Source: Anastatus disparis
Lineage: Eukaryota > Arthropoda > Insecta > Hymenoptera > Eupelmidae
Assembly: GCA_017163975.1 (NCBI GenBank)
Contig: JAFFSR010000249.1
Coordinates: forward strand, 9,076,001-9,140,000
Length of the DNA: 64,000 nucleotides
Direction of reading: 5' to 3'
Below the pieces are notes generated by a model. It was not told where the DNA came from and ran no database searches. It saw nothing but the letters and a program-made list of their open reading frames with translations. Each line of letters begins with the position of its first letter. The stretch's first letter is position 1. The position numbers and the translations under genes are program-made. Shown in pieces: positions 34,824 through 47,400 of the stretch.

Positions 34824-35845
34824 TGGGACATTTCACACCAACTGGAAAAGCAAAAAAATAAAAATCGCTGAAACTCTGAGAATATATGCTGTTATTTACC
34901 CAAAATATGTAAAAAAAATTTCAAGGATCTAGATTGAAAGTATCAAGAGCTATAGATCCTTGAAATTTGAAAATTTTTCGAAATTCTTGGAAAAATTCTA
35001 ATTTTATCATTTTTCCTCTGAAAATCCTGGCGTTTTCGAGAAAAATTTATAAGAATTCTTCTTGTTGTAAATGAAGAGAAGAGTTAGCATGATTTTTCAC
35101 AGACCTGAATTTTGAAGTTTTTTATTGGCTTTTTTATGTATTACATGGTAATTGAAATTACTCGTTCGCAACTTCAGAAATTGCTTTTCGCGGGCTTATT
35201 TTTTTCTATTTCACATGAACTTTAAAATTAATTTTTGATCATGTAAGTCAGAGCCATCAAAAAGGAGTTATGACAGTTTAAGATATATATTTTCATGTAT
35301 GATTTAATTTTCATATTCAATATAAACATATATTTTCATCCATGATTTACTTTTCGTATTAAATATGAATTATACATAAATATATATTTTAAACTATCAT
35401 AACTCCTTCTTGATAGCTCTGACTTACATAATCAAAAATTTATTTTAAAGTTCATGTAAAATAAAAAAAAATAAGTCTGGGAAAAGTAATTTCTGAAGTA
35501 GCGAACAATGAGTAATTTCAAATACTATGTAACACATAAGAACCAATAGAAAACTTCAAAATTCAGGTCTGTAAAAATCATGCTTACTCTCCTCTTCATT
35601 TACAACAAGATATATTCTTATGGATTTCTCTCTAAATCATTAGGATTTTCAGAAAAAAGTGATATAGTTAGGACATTTCCAAAAATTTTGAAAAATTTCC
35701 AAATTTTAAGGATCTATAGCTCTTGATCCTTTCCATCTTGATCCTCGAAATTTTTTTTACATATTTTAGGTAACAAAAAGAATATATTCTCAGAGTTTCA
35801 ATGATTTTTTTTCTTTTGTTCTTCCAGTTGATGTGAAATATCCCA
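34824..35845. mobile_element. Foldback element, TGGGACATTTCACA ends
   Basis: TGGGACATTTCACACCAACTGG at 34824 pairs with CCAGTTGATGTGAAATATCCCA at 35824-35845, and the arms of about 490 bp pair to a centre near 35335. TATA flanks both ends. No ORF. It begins 6 bases beyond the Helitron B terminus, so its insertion site is at the Helitron edge. Confidence 0.9.
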
Positions 35846-35869
35846 TATATATAATAATAGAAGAGAGAG

Positions 35870-36120
35870 AGAGAGAGATAGAGATAAAAACAAACAGAAA
35901 AGTGATGTCACTTACTCTAAAACTTTAAATTTTAGAAATCAGCACCCACTTTATGTCTTTTCTAAAAATTAATATTTTCTAATTGGTATTCGATATACAC
36001 ATGTATGTATATAGATATATATCTAAAGAAAGAGAAAAAGAAAGGAAGACGTTTCGTATGTTAAAATTTTACAAATTCAGCACTTTTAACATACGTCTTT
36101 TCTAAAAATTAATATTTTTT
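35870..36120. repeat. Direct repeat around a GA-rich tract
   Basis: TTTAGAAATCAGCACCCACTTT followed by ATGTCTTTTCTAAAAATTAATATTT (35928-35978) recurs in similar form at 36070-36118. GAGA runs lie before each copy. Confidence 0.65.
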
Positions 36121-36499
36121 GACAGTATTAGATTTGGGATGACACTTCTACCGTGTGAATGTAATGTGATTTTTTCAATATTATGATTGAAAATGCATCT
36201 TTAAAATTCGTCTTATCTATTAAATCAATTATTTCCAGAATATTTTAGAATTATTTTTATAAAATTGACACTGTGCCTACATATTTATGGTGGAATAAAA
36301 ATCATTCCCACTGACTTTGGTACCGCCTTCATGAAACCTAAGCTTTTTGGTGAAATAAAAGAGTCATATTCTTTCTCTCAGTGTGAGAAAACACTGAGAA
36401 AGCTAAAATTTATTTTTTAAATTTTAAAATAGAAGGGCGTTCTAACTTTTAATTGTATAACATACTTTGTTTATTGATCACTTTTCGTTAAACCTCGAC

Positions 36500-36655
36500 A
36501 GAATAATCGAAAATCTTCATAAGACTTATAAAACTCATAAACTTATAAATGAAAGTTATAAAACTTATAATAGTTATAAAACTTATAAAGCCTAAAATAG
36601 TTATAAAAGTTATGAAAGTTATAAAAATTATAAAACTTATAAATTTTATAAAACA
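36500..36655. repeat. Minisatellite of ATAAAACTTATAA units
   Basis: About ten variants of TTATAAAACTTATAA / AGTTATAAAA in a row. Because TTATAA is self-complementary, single strands can fold locally. Confidence 0.85.
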
Positions 36656-36794
36656 TGTTCACTTCAAAATTTTGAACAATAATTTTTAATCTTTAAGAAG
36701 AAAATATTCTATTGGTGGAAGTATCAGTAATGGTTAAGATTGCACCATTAGTAAATTACATTAATCATGGTTTACAAGACATTGGTGATGGTTA

Positions 36795-37378
36795 TTGAAT
36801 CATAATTAATAAACCTAAAAATGCTGCCAGGAATGATATTGTGAACTATCAAGAAGAGCAACAATAACAACAACAGCAACTACAGCAGCAACAAGAAGAA
36901 AGAGAAAAAATGGATCACGACAACAAGGATACCGTTTCCATCGATACAGGGTTGTAGTCGAACGCTGAAACAGTAGAAAATGTTGATCGTGATCCTGATT
37001 ATATTTCTCCTCAAGATATTATGGAAGAAGAGGAGGCGGTAGAAGATCTCAAAGAAGAAGAGAACATTGTACGTTACTGGCAAAATCGTGCCAGAGAATC
37101 ACAACAGAGCACCATGCTTGATTTAGTAAAGAGATGCTGGCGTACGCGACTACGCCAACAGCAATAAAAAAACGTTAAATACGACGCGTGCAGCATGAAC
37201 TACGACAATTCAAAAGACAACGACAAGAGCAGGAAAAAATCATCCTTCCTCACCGGGGCGGACCAAATCCTGTCTCAGACCATCCACGAAGAAACAGAGA
37301 TTTGTGTTGGGGGTGTGCCAAAAACTTTTGTAAGAAGCACATATGTTTGTGAAAAAAGGTGCGAGGCCTGCGGGTAGT
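36795..37378 (+). pseudogene. Unidentified coding remnant, glutamine-rich with Cys/His C-terminus
   Basis: One frame reads KNAARNDIVNYQEEQQ, a TAA, a glutamine run, then EEREKMDHDNKDTVSIDTG, a TAG (about 36955), then NVDRDPDYISPQDIM, EEEEAVEDLKEEENIV, RYWQNRARESQQSTML, DLVKRCWRTRLRQQQ and a stop (37165-37167). Codon choice and composition differ sharply from the AT-rich flanks, so it was once coding. Just downstream, in another frame, RNRDLCWGCAKNFCKKHICL looks like a zinc-binding cluster, continued after a further shift by CEKRCEACG. Cys-rich C-termini occur in some transposases such as piggyBac, but I cannot assign this one. At least two stops and probable frameshifts make it inactive. Confidence 0.5.
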
Positions 37379-37924
37379 GATTAAGCCCCGACTGCGCCTT
37401 AGAAGTGGTACATTGTCAAGATTATCAAATAATGGGAGTTTTTGTGTGTGTTTATTTTTAAGTGATTTTCAATTCGGTTGGTTTTTGTAAGTCTTAAAAA
37501 TTTAAAAATATAATTTTTTCTTTTGAATATAGAATAATGTGCACGAATTTTCATACTTTATGTAGAAAATAATGTGTGTGGTTTTTTAATTTCAATGCAT
37601 AATCTGTGTGCTTATATTATTAACTTTACAGTTAAATAATACGCATGTGAATGCGTATGTATTTTCGTGTGTGTGTTTGTATTTTAAATGAATCAAAATT
37701 TGTGTGCATGCGTGTATTTTCTATTTAATTTTATTTTATATTTCATGTGTATACATAAATTAAAAAATTTTAAAATAAATTATTTCATTTATGTCTGAAG
37801 GGCATCATGTACCGTCATAACAAGACCCTCACACTTTTATTTAGAGATCATTGACCCTATGGTCAGTAACCTTTGGAGTGGTAGAGTAGGGCTTTGGTTT
37901 GGACGATCCACGGTGCCCCAATAA
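37379..37924. other. Noncoding DNA with GT-rich patches
   Basis: Many GTGTG motifs (37430-37760). 37795-37915 is less AT-rich and non-repetitive, but without a continuing frame. No gene called. Confidence 0.35.
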
Positions 37925-38055
37925 CTATTCTCTATTTTTTTTATTTTACGTATACTACTTGATGGATTTGCTCCGAAATTTGTTTACAAGTTATTCGCTA
38001 CTGTCTTTATAAAAACAGTTTTTGAATAATAGTTTTCTTAGCGTAGCTCTTCGAT
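37925..38055 (-). repeat. Single reversed monomer of the 7.9-9.2 kb tandem repeat
   Basis: Read on the minus strand it contains CTACGCTAAGAAAACTATTA, GACAGTAGCGAATAACTTGT, and TTCGGAGCAAATCCATCAAG, matching the monomers at 8300-8600. Confidence 0.8.
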
Positions 38056-38204
38056 CACTACTTCTGATTTCTGATTTAATGTTCTCACTAACTCTTCTCT
38101 TTCTTCCTAACTTTCTCTCTTCTCTTGTATCTCACCCTGATACTCATTTTTACACTGTTTTCATCCATCTCTCTCTCTTTTTTCATATTTTCTAATCACT
38201 TACT

Positions 38205-39055
38205 CTCACTCTCATTCTTTCTAACCCTTCTTAATTTTTCTTGAATAGAAATTGTTTTTCTACAATAAAAATAAAATAAAAATACTCCAACTCAATGAGC
38301 TCTATGAGAAAGGACTGTGCCAAAGCACTTGGCAGCGTTTATTTTGAATTTAGGAGCTGCCATATCGAATTTGAACATTTTCGTATTCTGATCTCAGATT
38401 TTTAATCAGGGGCCCTGTAAACCCACAAATAAGGATTTTAATTTCATTATGTTAAATATATTTTTGAAAAACGAATTTTTTTGAAAAAACTGCATTTTTT
38501 ATGTTTGTTTATTTATATAACAATTATTATAAGCAATTATGACGATTAAATTATATTTTCATGCTCTCTTACTAATATATTAGCAAATGCGTTAAATAAT
38601 AAATACGTTGATAATTAATTAAATAGAATAATTCTGAAATTAGGTTGGTGGTAACCTACGTTACCACTGTGCAACCAAAGGCTAAACCATATAAACAATA
38701 ATTAGAATTTCATATGCATAATTTCTTCACATTATCAAAAATATTAACATTAATTATCTTATTTGTTATAATAATTGTTATAATGAGTATAATACAAATA
38801 GTACCAATGATTGATTGAAATCCATTTCTAAATAAATAATAACAATATCTTAATATAGTGCAAACAATAATCAAAATAAATAATGACAAATAGAAAATAA
38901 ATAATGAACAATAAAAAAACGCTGCCAAGTGTTTTGGCGCAATGTTTTCTCATAGAGCTTATTGAGTTGGAGTATTTTGATTTTATTTTTTTAAATATTA
39001 TTCTAATGTAAAAAACATAATTTCTATTAAAAAAAAATTAAAAAGGGAAAGAAAG
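38205..39055. repeat. Inverted pair of AACGCTGCCAAGTG ends
   Basis: CACTTGGCAGCGTTT ends the left arm at 38341; AAACGCTGCCAAGTG starts the right arm at about 38921. The arms stay similar outward for about 130 bp (to about 38205 and 39055). The 577-bp middle has no gene. The same terminal motif opens the element at 7637. GCCAAAGCACTTGGC is itself a small hairpin. Confidence 0.75.
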
Positions 39056-39059
39056 AGAT

Positions 39060-40280
39060 TGATTGATGCGTTTATTTAAGTCCGTGGGGTTCAACCTCGT
39101 ATGGCCCATTAGTAATTACAAACTATGTATAAAAAAATAAACTGAATAATATCGTAGTTAATAAGCAATAGTAAAGCAAATTATATTATGTTTCAAACAT
39201 AAGATCGCATTTTGACTTGTAGTTGTTGTAGGCAACAAAAATTATTCGTATATAGAAAAATGAAGCATTTAGATTTTGAGTTTAAATTTAAATTTAAATA
39301 TCATTTATTCAACATTATACTGTCCGCACCAGTGCAGAAAGTAACCATTTAAGGTCTACATTCAATAACTGTAGTAGAGCATAGTTTAAATATAGCAAGA
39401 TACACTCAACAAGCATTCAACGAACCATGCCACTCGGTGCGCTCATCATCAAGGAACTTGCTCAATAGTCGTATTTTGACAACCTAGGTTAACCCAATTC
39501 CGAAACCAGGAAAAACATCTACATTTTTATTAATGAAAATAGATGCTAAAGAAACAAAAGAATTGAGCATCGCAGTAGTACGTACGACTGGGCATATAAG
39601 CAGTCTCACAGGTAATCTACTGGATGACCTGACCACTGCATCCACATTCGCTCGGAGGAACTTAGAAGCTAAATATGATGGATTTTGATAATATACAATA
39701 GAATGTGCTAGTGCCATTTTGAAATAGAGCCGCCGATTTTAACCGATATTCAACTAAGTTCAAGGCGAAAAGGAGTGACCCTATCCTGCCTCCCAATATT
39801 ACCAAACACGAATCTGACGAATGTGTTAAGAGCACAATGAAGCAAGACGTAAAAAAGAGTCAACCACAAAACGGTCAACCTCAACGAACTCAAAGACAGG
39901 TAAATCTCTGCGTAGTGGTACAGCAAGTACCTCATCAAGCTCACTGTCCGACTAAGCAGCAGATGACGATGAGATAGACGTTTAATGTATCAGAAGTGTT
40001 TAAGATGAGAAGTACTGAAGTAGTGAAGGTAGAATTTTATTAGAGAGCCCGATTTTATGTAGTGTTGTCCAGCGATTAGATGAGTTTGACGAGGCAGACA
40101 GACGATCAGGTGTCAATTTACTTTTAGCAGTATCCATGGCGTTTGGAAGCTCTCCACGAAGCCTCCTGCAATAAGCAATACATAAAATGGAACCTGAACG
40201 AGCAGCAGACCGATATGCTCTATCACGTTCTTTCATTTTGACACGAATGTCATCCCTCCTGAAAATGATCACGGAACTTA
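39060..40280 (-). pseudogene. Decayed minus-strand LINE with internal loss
   Basis: On the minus strand, 40272-40000 reads DIRVKMKERDRAYRSAARSG, CRRLRGELPNAMDTAKSKL, SASSNSSNRWTTLHKIGL and SNKILPSLLQYFSS, the linker between endonuclease and reverse transcriptase in LINE ORF2. 39950-39480 has scattered open frames of normal composition but no catalytic RT motifs. The 3' end is TTAAATAAACGCATCAATCAATC (39080-39058), a LINE tail. The RT core is therefore deleted or too degraded to read. Confidence 0.62.
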
Positions 40281-40289
40281 TGATGCAAT

Positions 40290-40352
40290 ATTTTGCGTCA
40301 CTTTTTGAGTCACTTTTTGCGTCACTTTTTATATCACTTTTTGTGTCGCTTT
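40290..40352. repeat. Short minisatellite, GTCACTTTTT units
   Basis: TTTTTGCGTCAC, with GCG varied, repeats four or five times with a period of 14-15 bases, followed by an inverted AAAAGTGACGCAG at about 40362. Confidence 0.85.
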
Positions 40353-40394
40353 ATCGAGCCAAAAGTGACGCAGCTTTTTGCGCAACTTTTGCAA

Positions 40395-40860
40395 AAATAT
40401 AATATAAAATAAATTATAAATATTATATTTTTAATTTTATTTTACATAATTTAAAAGATATTAAAATACAGAGTCAAAATTATTTAGAGCATGATTTAAT
40501 TGTCTACGTTTAAAGAATTAATTTGGAAAAAATCTTTGAAATAAATTGAAAATTCATCATCTAAATTATTAAAGGAGTGTTAATACAATAAAAACATTTT
40601 TGAAAATTAAAAAGTTCAATTTTTTTGGCAACTTTTCTAAAAATATAATATAAAATAAATTATAAATATTTTAGTTTTAATTTTATTTTACATAATTTAA
40701 AAGATGTTAAAATACAGAATCGAAAATATTTAGAGCATGATTTAATTGTCTACGTTTAAAGAATTAATTTGGAAAAAATCTTTGAAATAAATTGAAAATT
40801 TTTCAATTAAATAATTAAAGGAGTGTTAACAAAATAAAAACATTATTAGAAATTAAGTTC
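40395..40860. repeat. Tandem duplication of about 225 bp
   Basis: AATATAATATAAAATAAATT...TGTCTACGTTTAAAGAATTA...AGTTCAATTTTTT occurs at about 40395-40622 and again 40637-40870, with few differences. The end of the second unit becomes the outer arm of the next foldback. Confidence 0.88.
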
Positions 40861-41452
40861 AATTTTTTATGATAGAATGTGTATGTGTGTAGGCGTATAT
40901 GTATGAGTATTTGTATACATGTGCCTGTATATATCGATGGTGGCTACGGAAACGATCACAGCTGTGTAATTGATTACGAAAAAAAACACATCTCCAAAAG
41001 TGTGGCAAAAAAAAAACACATCTTCGAAAGCGCGGCGAAAAAAAATCTCCAAATTTACGGCGAAAAAAACATATCTTCAAGAGTGCAGCGAAAAAAACAG
41101 CCCTCGAAAATTTTCACCGTGTTTTCAAGGGGTGTTTTTCTTCGCCGCACTTTTGAAGATATGTTTTTTTTTCGCCGCACTTTTGGAGATGTGTTTTTTT
41201 CGCCACGTTTTTGAAGATGTGTTTTTTTTTGCCGCACGTTTGGAGATGTGTTTTTTTTTGGCTGCGCTTTTGGAGATGTGTTTTTTTTTGCCACACTTTT
41301 GGAGATGTGTTTTTTTCGTAGTCAATTACACAGCTGTGATTGTTTTTGCAGCAACCGTCGATATATACATGCACATGTATACAAATACACACACATACAC
41401 ATTCCATCATAAAAAATTGAACTTTTTAATTTTCAATAATGTTTTTATTTTA
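40833..41452. repeat. Foldback whose arms carry a Cys-codon-like 36-bp minisatellite
   Basis: The outer arms (ATTTTTTATGATAGAATGTGTA ... CAGCTGTGTAATTGATTACG against CGTAGTCAATTACACAGCTG ... TACACATTCCATCATAAAAA) pair, and the inside consists of units like AAAACACATCTTCGAAAGCG followed by CGGCGA: about four in one orientation, then seven in the other. All ORFs across it, on both strands, come from the repeat. The head-to-head turn is near 41130. Confidence 0.92.
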
Positions 41453-41459
41453 TTATAGT

Positions 41460-44400
41460 CCAATCAATAGAGATATTTTGAGGACATTAATTAGGGGCTT
41501 AATAAAACCTATAAAGAGTTGTTAAGGGCGATAAAAAGACGTATCCTATATAAAATAGAACCAAAAGAACGTTAGAAAATGCTCCAGGAGGCTGCAAAGT
41601 TGGCCAAAACAGTTTTTTTAATTCTCTGAAGCAACCTATGCATTTTATCAAAAAAATTAATTAATAAAAGTATTAGAGAATAAGAAAATCTACAATTTGA
41701 GTCCTGCGGCGATTATTTTCGTCAATTAGTTATTGCAAAAAAGCCAAAAAACCATAAAAAATGGCCATTCATTGGATACCAATTATTTATTGCAAAAATA
41801 ATTTTTTAAACATTTTTAAACTTTTAAAAAGAAGCCTTCATAAATACAAACAGAAAGAGAGGTTGTGACAGCAAATTGGTTAATGAAGATATTCCCTATA
41901 ATTTATCCCAACACACATAATGTTTATTGCTATAATTTTTTTTTGGCTAGATATATTAAGTTGCATAAAAGCTTAAACTCTTCATGAAGGTTCAAATTTT
42001 TATATTTTGTTAAGACCAAATGAGAAAATTGAATTGCAATATTTTTTATAACGCTTTAAAAAAAAGGGTGTTTTTTATAAATAAATGAAGCTGGGGCTTT
42101 ATTTATAACTTTTACGAATTTGCTATTTGAATATTCTTATAGCTGTATTCGAAACAAAGATTTAAAAAAAAAAGAACTCTCTAAGACCAATAAGAGCCGA
42201 GATGAGATTTTTTTTTTAATTACAGCCACTTTGTTTATAACAATTTAGAAACGAATCAAGCGTCATTTTTTAGTTGAAGACTTATATTTTAAAAATCTAA
42301 TCATAGATTTTTAAAAATGCGACTCTTTATTATTAAAACTAAAATAATAATAACATACAAATAATAACGTCAAGGTCGGAGTCGTAGTGGAGATGCTTAT
42401 CTTTGCGCGTGAGGAAAGTTAACAAAGGACCCAATTCCAATAAAATTCATAAAAATTAACCGTATCTCCGTAAATAATGGACCGACTTCAATGTTTTTTT
42501 TTTTAATCTGGGGTACCTTGAATAATTAATAATATTGGTGCAAATAGTTTTTCAAAATAGGGTGTATTAAAGTTAACACAACTTCACCTAATACGGACAC
42601 CTTAAACGCAAATGATTGTTGTGGCTCACTAAATCAATATTTTTAGACGTGTAATGTCTCATTTTGAAGCTGAAAGAAAGAATTTTTAAATAAAATATCA
42701 TGAGTATCATTACGATCAATATTTACGAAATGCACGCGGATTTACGTAAATGTTGTAAATGAACTTACCATCTTATTCCTCGTAATTAGCACGAGAGATC
42801 TCACGTGAAATCTCATGTGCAAAAAAATTTGATTTTTTCCTACACTTCTAGTTGTAATCAATTTCAACAAATCTAAAATCTAAATTTTGGTCTATAATTT
42901 AATTTATTTATATATATTAATAAAATAACGAATAAATGATTCTACACTACATCTACAAAACAATCGTTATCTAAAGCATGCTATTATGGATTATGGTTTT
43001 AAACTATATTCAAGCGTAATTATACTTGGTGATTGAATAATAATAGAAACAAATTTTTTACGAAGATTTAGACGTTATTTACAAGTAATAGTTAAGATAC
43101 TAGTCACTACAATTATGCATATCGCCTTTTACACACGAGAAGTCCATCACTTTTCAGTGAGGTCTGGAGCGATGCCGTTCGTATACAAAGGTTTGTTCAG
43201 AATTTGTGTATTCACAAATTGAGATACTCATTTCATATCGCAGACGAAATCATGTATACGAGGCTCGGGGTCAGTTCACTGATTAATGACAGTTTTTCTC
43301 ATCAATAGGTAGTATCGTTCTATGACGCACGCTGCATCCGGTTTAGATTTACGGCATAACACGTCTTACCAATTGTTATAAAATTTGCATGTCGCCGTAA
43401 AAACAGTTGCAGCTTTATTTATGTCTTAGAACATTATGACAAACTACCTTCAATGAACTGACAGTGACTTAGTACTTAATATCTTTTTTTTATCATACTG
43501 ATAAATTACTTTTACATATCATTTACAATAGCGTCTTACAGATTTAAATAATATAGGTTTTTCTAACTCAAGAATCATTGATTTCACTTTTATTTTAAAG
43601 TATAATCGCAATCTTATTGCTTGTTTTCTTAATTTAGTCGTAAATCTACCGTTATCTGAAAAATTTTAAAATCGTGCTCGAATATAATTTCAAACCATGA
43701 TAAATAATCATATTCATACAGACTATTCACATAATTTTCATAATAAGAATTATATTTGCATGCAATTTAAGTCCAAACATTAAAAATAAGATGATAAATT
43801 TATTTTATTATTATGCTATTTGTCAAGAGCAAGTCAGAGCAGATTTGATACTGACCGAGAATTGAACATCCGTTGTTTAATTTTCTCCTACTAAACGTAA
43901 TGGAATGAATTAAAATTTTAAATACATTTACGAAATTTATTTCTCTATTGCACTCACCAAAATAATTAAAGAAAATTTGAAAAATTAAAAAATTTTATAC
44001 TACAACTGTTTATTAAACTGTAAGTACGGTTACTTACTTTTTGCTTAAAATATGGTGAATATTATGAAAAAAAAATCTATCATACAATCATGTATTTATG
44101 AAAAATTGCGCTCGATAACAATTTTTTTTTGAAAACAGTATAATTATTTCATTTATGATTAAATAACATTTTTACGTCTCGGTCGGTAACCACATTTGCT
44201 CCAGCTTACTCTTGAAGATGAGGTTCAGACCTTTTTTACCTATCGAAAGTAGCTAAATAAGTAATTTCGTTTATTTTTGATGAAAACATGTATCAAAATT
44301 TTTTTACTTGTAAAAATCTATTTATTTTAACAAATGAGAAGCGAAAGCGCGTAAATTTGTCCTAATTCAAAGTATAAGCCGAAAAAAATAAATAAAAACA

Positions 44401-44478
44401 AAATATCTTTTTTCGCTATTTTCGATCGGTAGAGTTAGTCGTAAGATGTTTAGTCCAGTAGAATTAGACGAAATACAT
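41460..44478. other. About 3 kb without a recognisable gene
   Basis: 42130-42560 contains diverged pieces of the motifs found in the big foldback at 44.5-48.1 kb (AAGAGCCGAGATGAGATTTT; CGTATCTCCGTAAATAATGG). 43120-43440 is less AT-rich and looks unique (GAGGTCTGGAGCGATGCCGT...GACGCACGCTGCATCCGGTT) but has no open frame. It could be regulatory or untranslated host sequence. Confidence 0.4.
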
Positions 44479-47400
44479 AATGTAATTAGTAACAGGTGCA
44501 GACCACCAAAAATGGCTTTGTTGGATGATTAGAAATGAAACTCTGAAATTACCTTAAAAATTTGAGCCGTCAAGAATTTGTAAACAATGATTTAAGGTGC
44601 AAAATTCGCAAAAATCACTGTTTTTTTGAGGTAGTTCGAAATCGTTTGCGATTTAGTATATGAAAATTATACCATTTGTAGGTACTTCAAAGACGATTAA
44701 TTTGAGACGTCATTGATGAAAATCGGTTAATAACTTTTATAAACAATGATAAAAAAATCGAAAATCGCGAAATTTTAAAATATTTGTTATTTGATAAAAA
44801 AAGGATGTACATGTTTGTAATTCAACAAAAATGTGCCTCTTATTATCCTTAAGTTACCATAAAAATTTCATCAAAAAATATTAATTATTTTAGGAGATAT
44901 TCTATTTGTTTATTAATAAGAGGTCAAATGTACGTTAAAAAATTCACCTAAAAACGTCATGGTAGAGACTTTATGATAATCATATAATATTTAGATATTA
45001 ACGTAAATTTTATGAATTTGATATGAAATCGTGTCCATTTTATTATTTTCAACTTAAATATGGCAAAAAAACATAAATTTTTTTCTTAATGGTTTTTTTA
45101 ATATTTTTGGAACTAATAAAAATATCAATATAGGGATTTGATATTCTTATTACTGACAATTTTACGCAAATTTAAAAAAAAAAGAATGCTCTAGCTCAAT
45201 TAGAAGCCGAGATAATTTTTTTTTTTTTAAACTCGCCAATTGTTTATTTATAAAGATTAAGGACTGAATTTTTTATCACAGCTAGTATAATACATGAAGT
45301 TTATGATAACATTATATCAGAGATGAAATAAACGTTTTGCAATGTTAAAAATTAATATTAAAGTAATCAAGATTGCTACTAGCAGTAAGAGTAATTTTTC
45401 CTACCTTACAAGAAAATTGATCTGGCGAGTTATGATTCATGTTCCAATTAAAAATTTATTATATCTCCGTTAATTACGGATCAATTCCGACGTTTTTTTT
45501 TCAAATCGGGGTAGCGCGTGAAAATAATAACAACTGTTTTATTTGTTTTTGAATAATTATTTATTTAACAATAATTATTACAAAAAAAAAATTTTTTTAA
45601 CATATTTTTTTAAATATTAATTTTAACAAAAAGCCTTAAGAATAAAGTTTGTTCGTCTTAAAATAATAAATAATATTTCATCACAGTGTTTTCATGATAA
45701 AATCAATATTTAGCCTGTTAATTAGGAAAACCAAATTTGAAATAATTTTTGGTTCGGAATTTCAACGTAAATTTACTCTTTCATGAAAAATTCATTGTAC
45801 CTCCGTTAATTACGGACCAATTTCGACGTTTTTTTTTTTAAATCGGGGTAGCGCGTGAAAATAATAACAACTGTTGTATTTGTTTTTAAATAATTATTTG
45901 TTTAACAATAATTATTACAAAAAAAAAAAAATTTTTAAAACATAATTTTTTTAATATTAATTTTAGCAAAAAGCTTTACAAATATAGGGTAGATGTGGGT
46001 ATTACAGCGGAATCTACGTATGATGAATTTTAAACTCATAAATTAAAGCTTATAGATGAAGAAAACTTATCACTTTTATTTTTAATAAAATATTTAAACA
46101 TTGATTAACTAGAACAAAATTAATTTAGCATTTAATTATAGAGTTAAAATTAAGAAAAAACGAATTTAAAATAAAATGTATTTGTGGCTATTGCTGCGGC
46201 CGTGTTTCTAATGCTGTGTGCCAGTTACTATTGACACTTTTATATATTCCGTTCGAAAAGTTGAGGTTAGGTTTACCACGTGTTATAGTAATAAAAGGAT
46301 GCCACAGTAATTCATATTTGGTGATTTTAATGACGCATAATACTAAGGTGTAAAATTAAAATATTAAATACGTGCTAGGTGAAATTTCCAAAAAATATAT
46401 AACAAGCAAAGATATATTTTATTTAATAATGATCTCATTTTACATAAAAAAGAATAAAAACAGAAAATATTGTCAAATTTAGGATGCATACGTGATCGCG
46501 ATTTTACGAAATTTATCAAGATTTTAGAACAGTTCAATTTCAAATAACCAATACTAAATATTTTTAGACTTTTTTTGTGGGATATATTTTTTAAAATATT
46601 AAATGATACTTATAATATTTGATTATGCATTCAAATATTATTTATGGACTTGAAAAAAATTATTTTTACGAATTTTATATGAAAAAGCAGTAATTAGCAC
46701 CTCCTCAGCAATACCCACATCTACCCTAGTTTGTTTGTTTAAAAAAAATAAACAATATTTCATTCAAGTGTTTTCGTGATAAAATCAATATTGAGCCTGT
46801 TAATTTGGAAAACAAATTGGGAAACATTTTTGGTTTGGAATTCCAACACATGTAATACGTAAATTTACTTGTTTTCCAAATTAACAGGCTTAATATTGAT
46901 TTTATCATGAAAAACTGAAATGAAATATTGTTTATTTTTTTAAGATGAACAAACTTTATTTTTAAAGCTTTTTGTTAAAATTAAGATTAAAAAAAATATG
47001 TTTAAGAAAATTTTCTTATGCAATAATTATTGTTAAATAAATAATTATTTAAGAACAAATACAACAGTTGTTATTATTTTCACGTGCTACCCCGATTTAA
47101 AAAAAAAACGTCAAAATTGGTCCGTAATTAACGGAGATATAATGAATTTTTAATTGGAACATGAATCATAACTCGCCAGATCAATTTTCTTACAAAGTAG
47201 GAAAAATTACTCTTACTGCTAGTAGCAATCTTGATTACTTTAATATTAATTTTTAACATTGCAAAACGTTTATTTCATCTCTGATATAATAGAATCATAA
47301 ATTTCGAGTATTATACTAGATGTGATAAAAATTTCAGTCCTTAATCTTCATAAATAAACAATTGGCGAATTAAAAAAAAAAAATTATCTCGGCTTCTAAT

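Noticed and set aside
39484..39944. Two minus-strand ORFs (77 and 64 codons) as separate genes
   Set aside because: They lie between a LINE ORF2 linker fragment and a LINE 3' tail on the same strand, and are best read as decayed LINE sequence.
40859..41458. Six ORFs with repeated CFFRRTF or KKTHLQK units on both strands
   Set aside because: All come from the 36-bp minisatellite in a palindrome; both strands and several frames are open because of the unit length.
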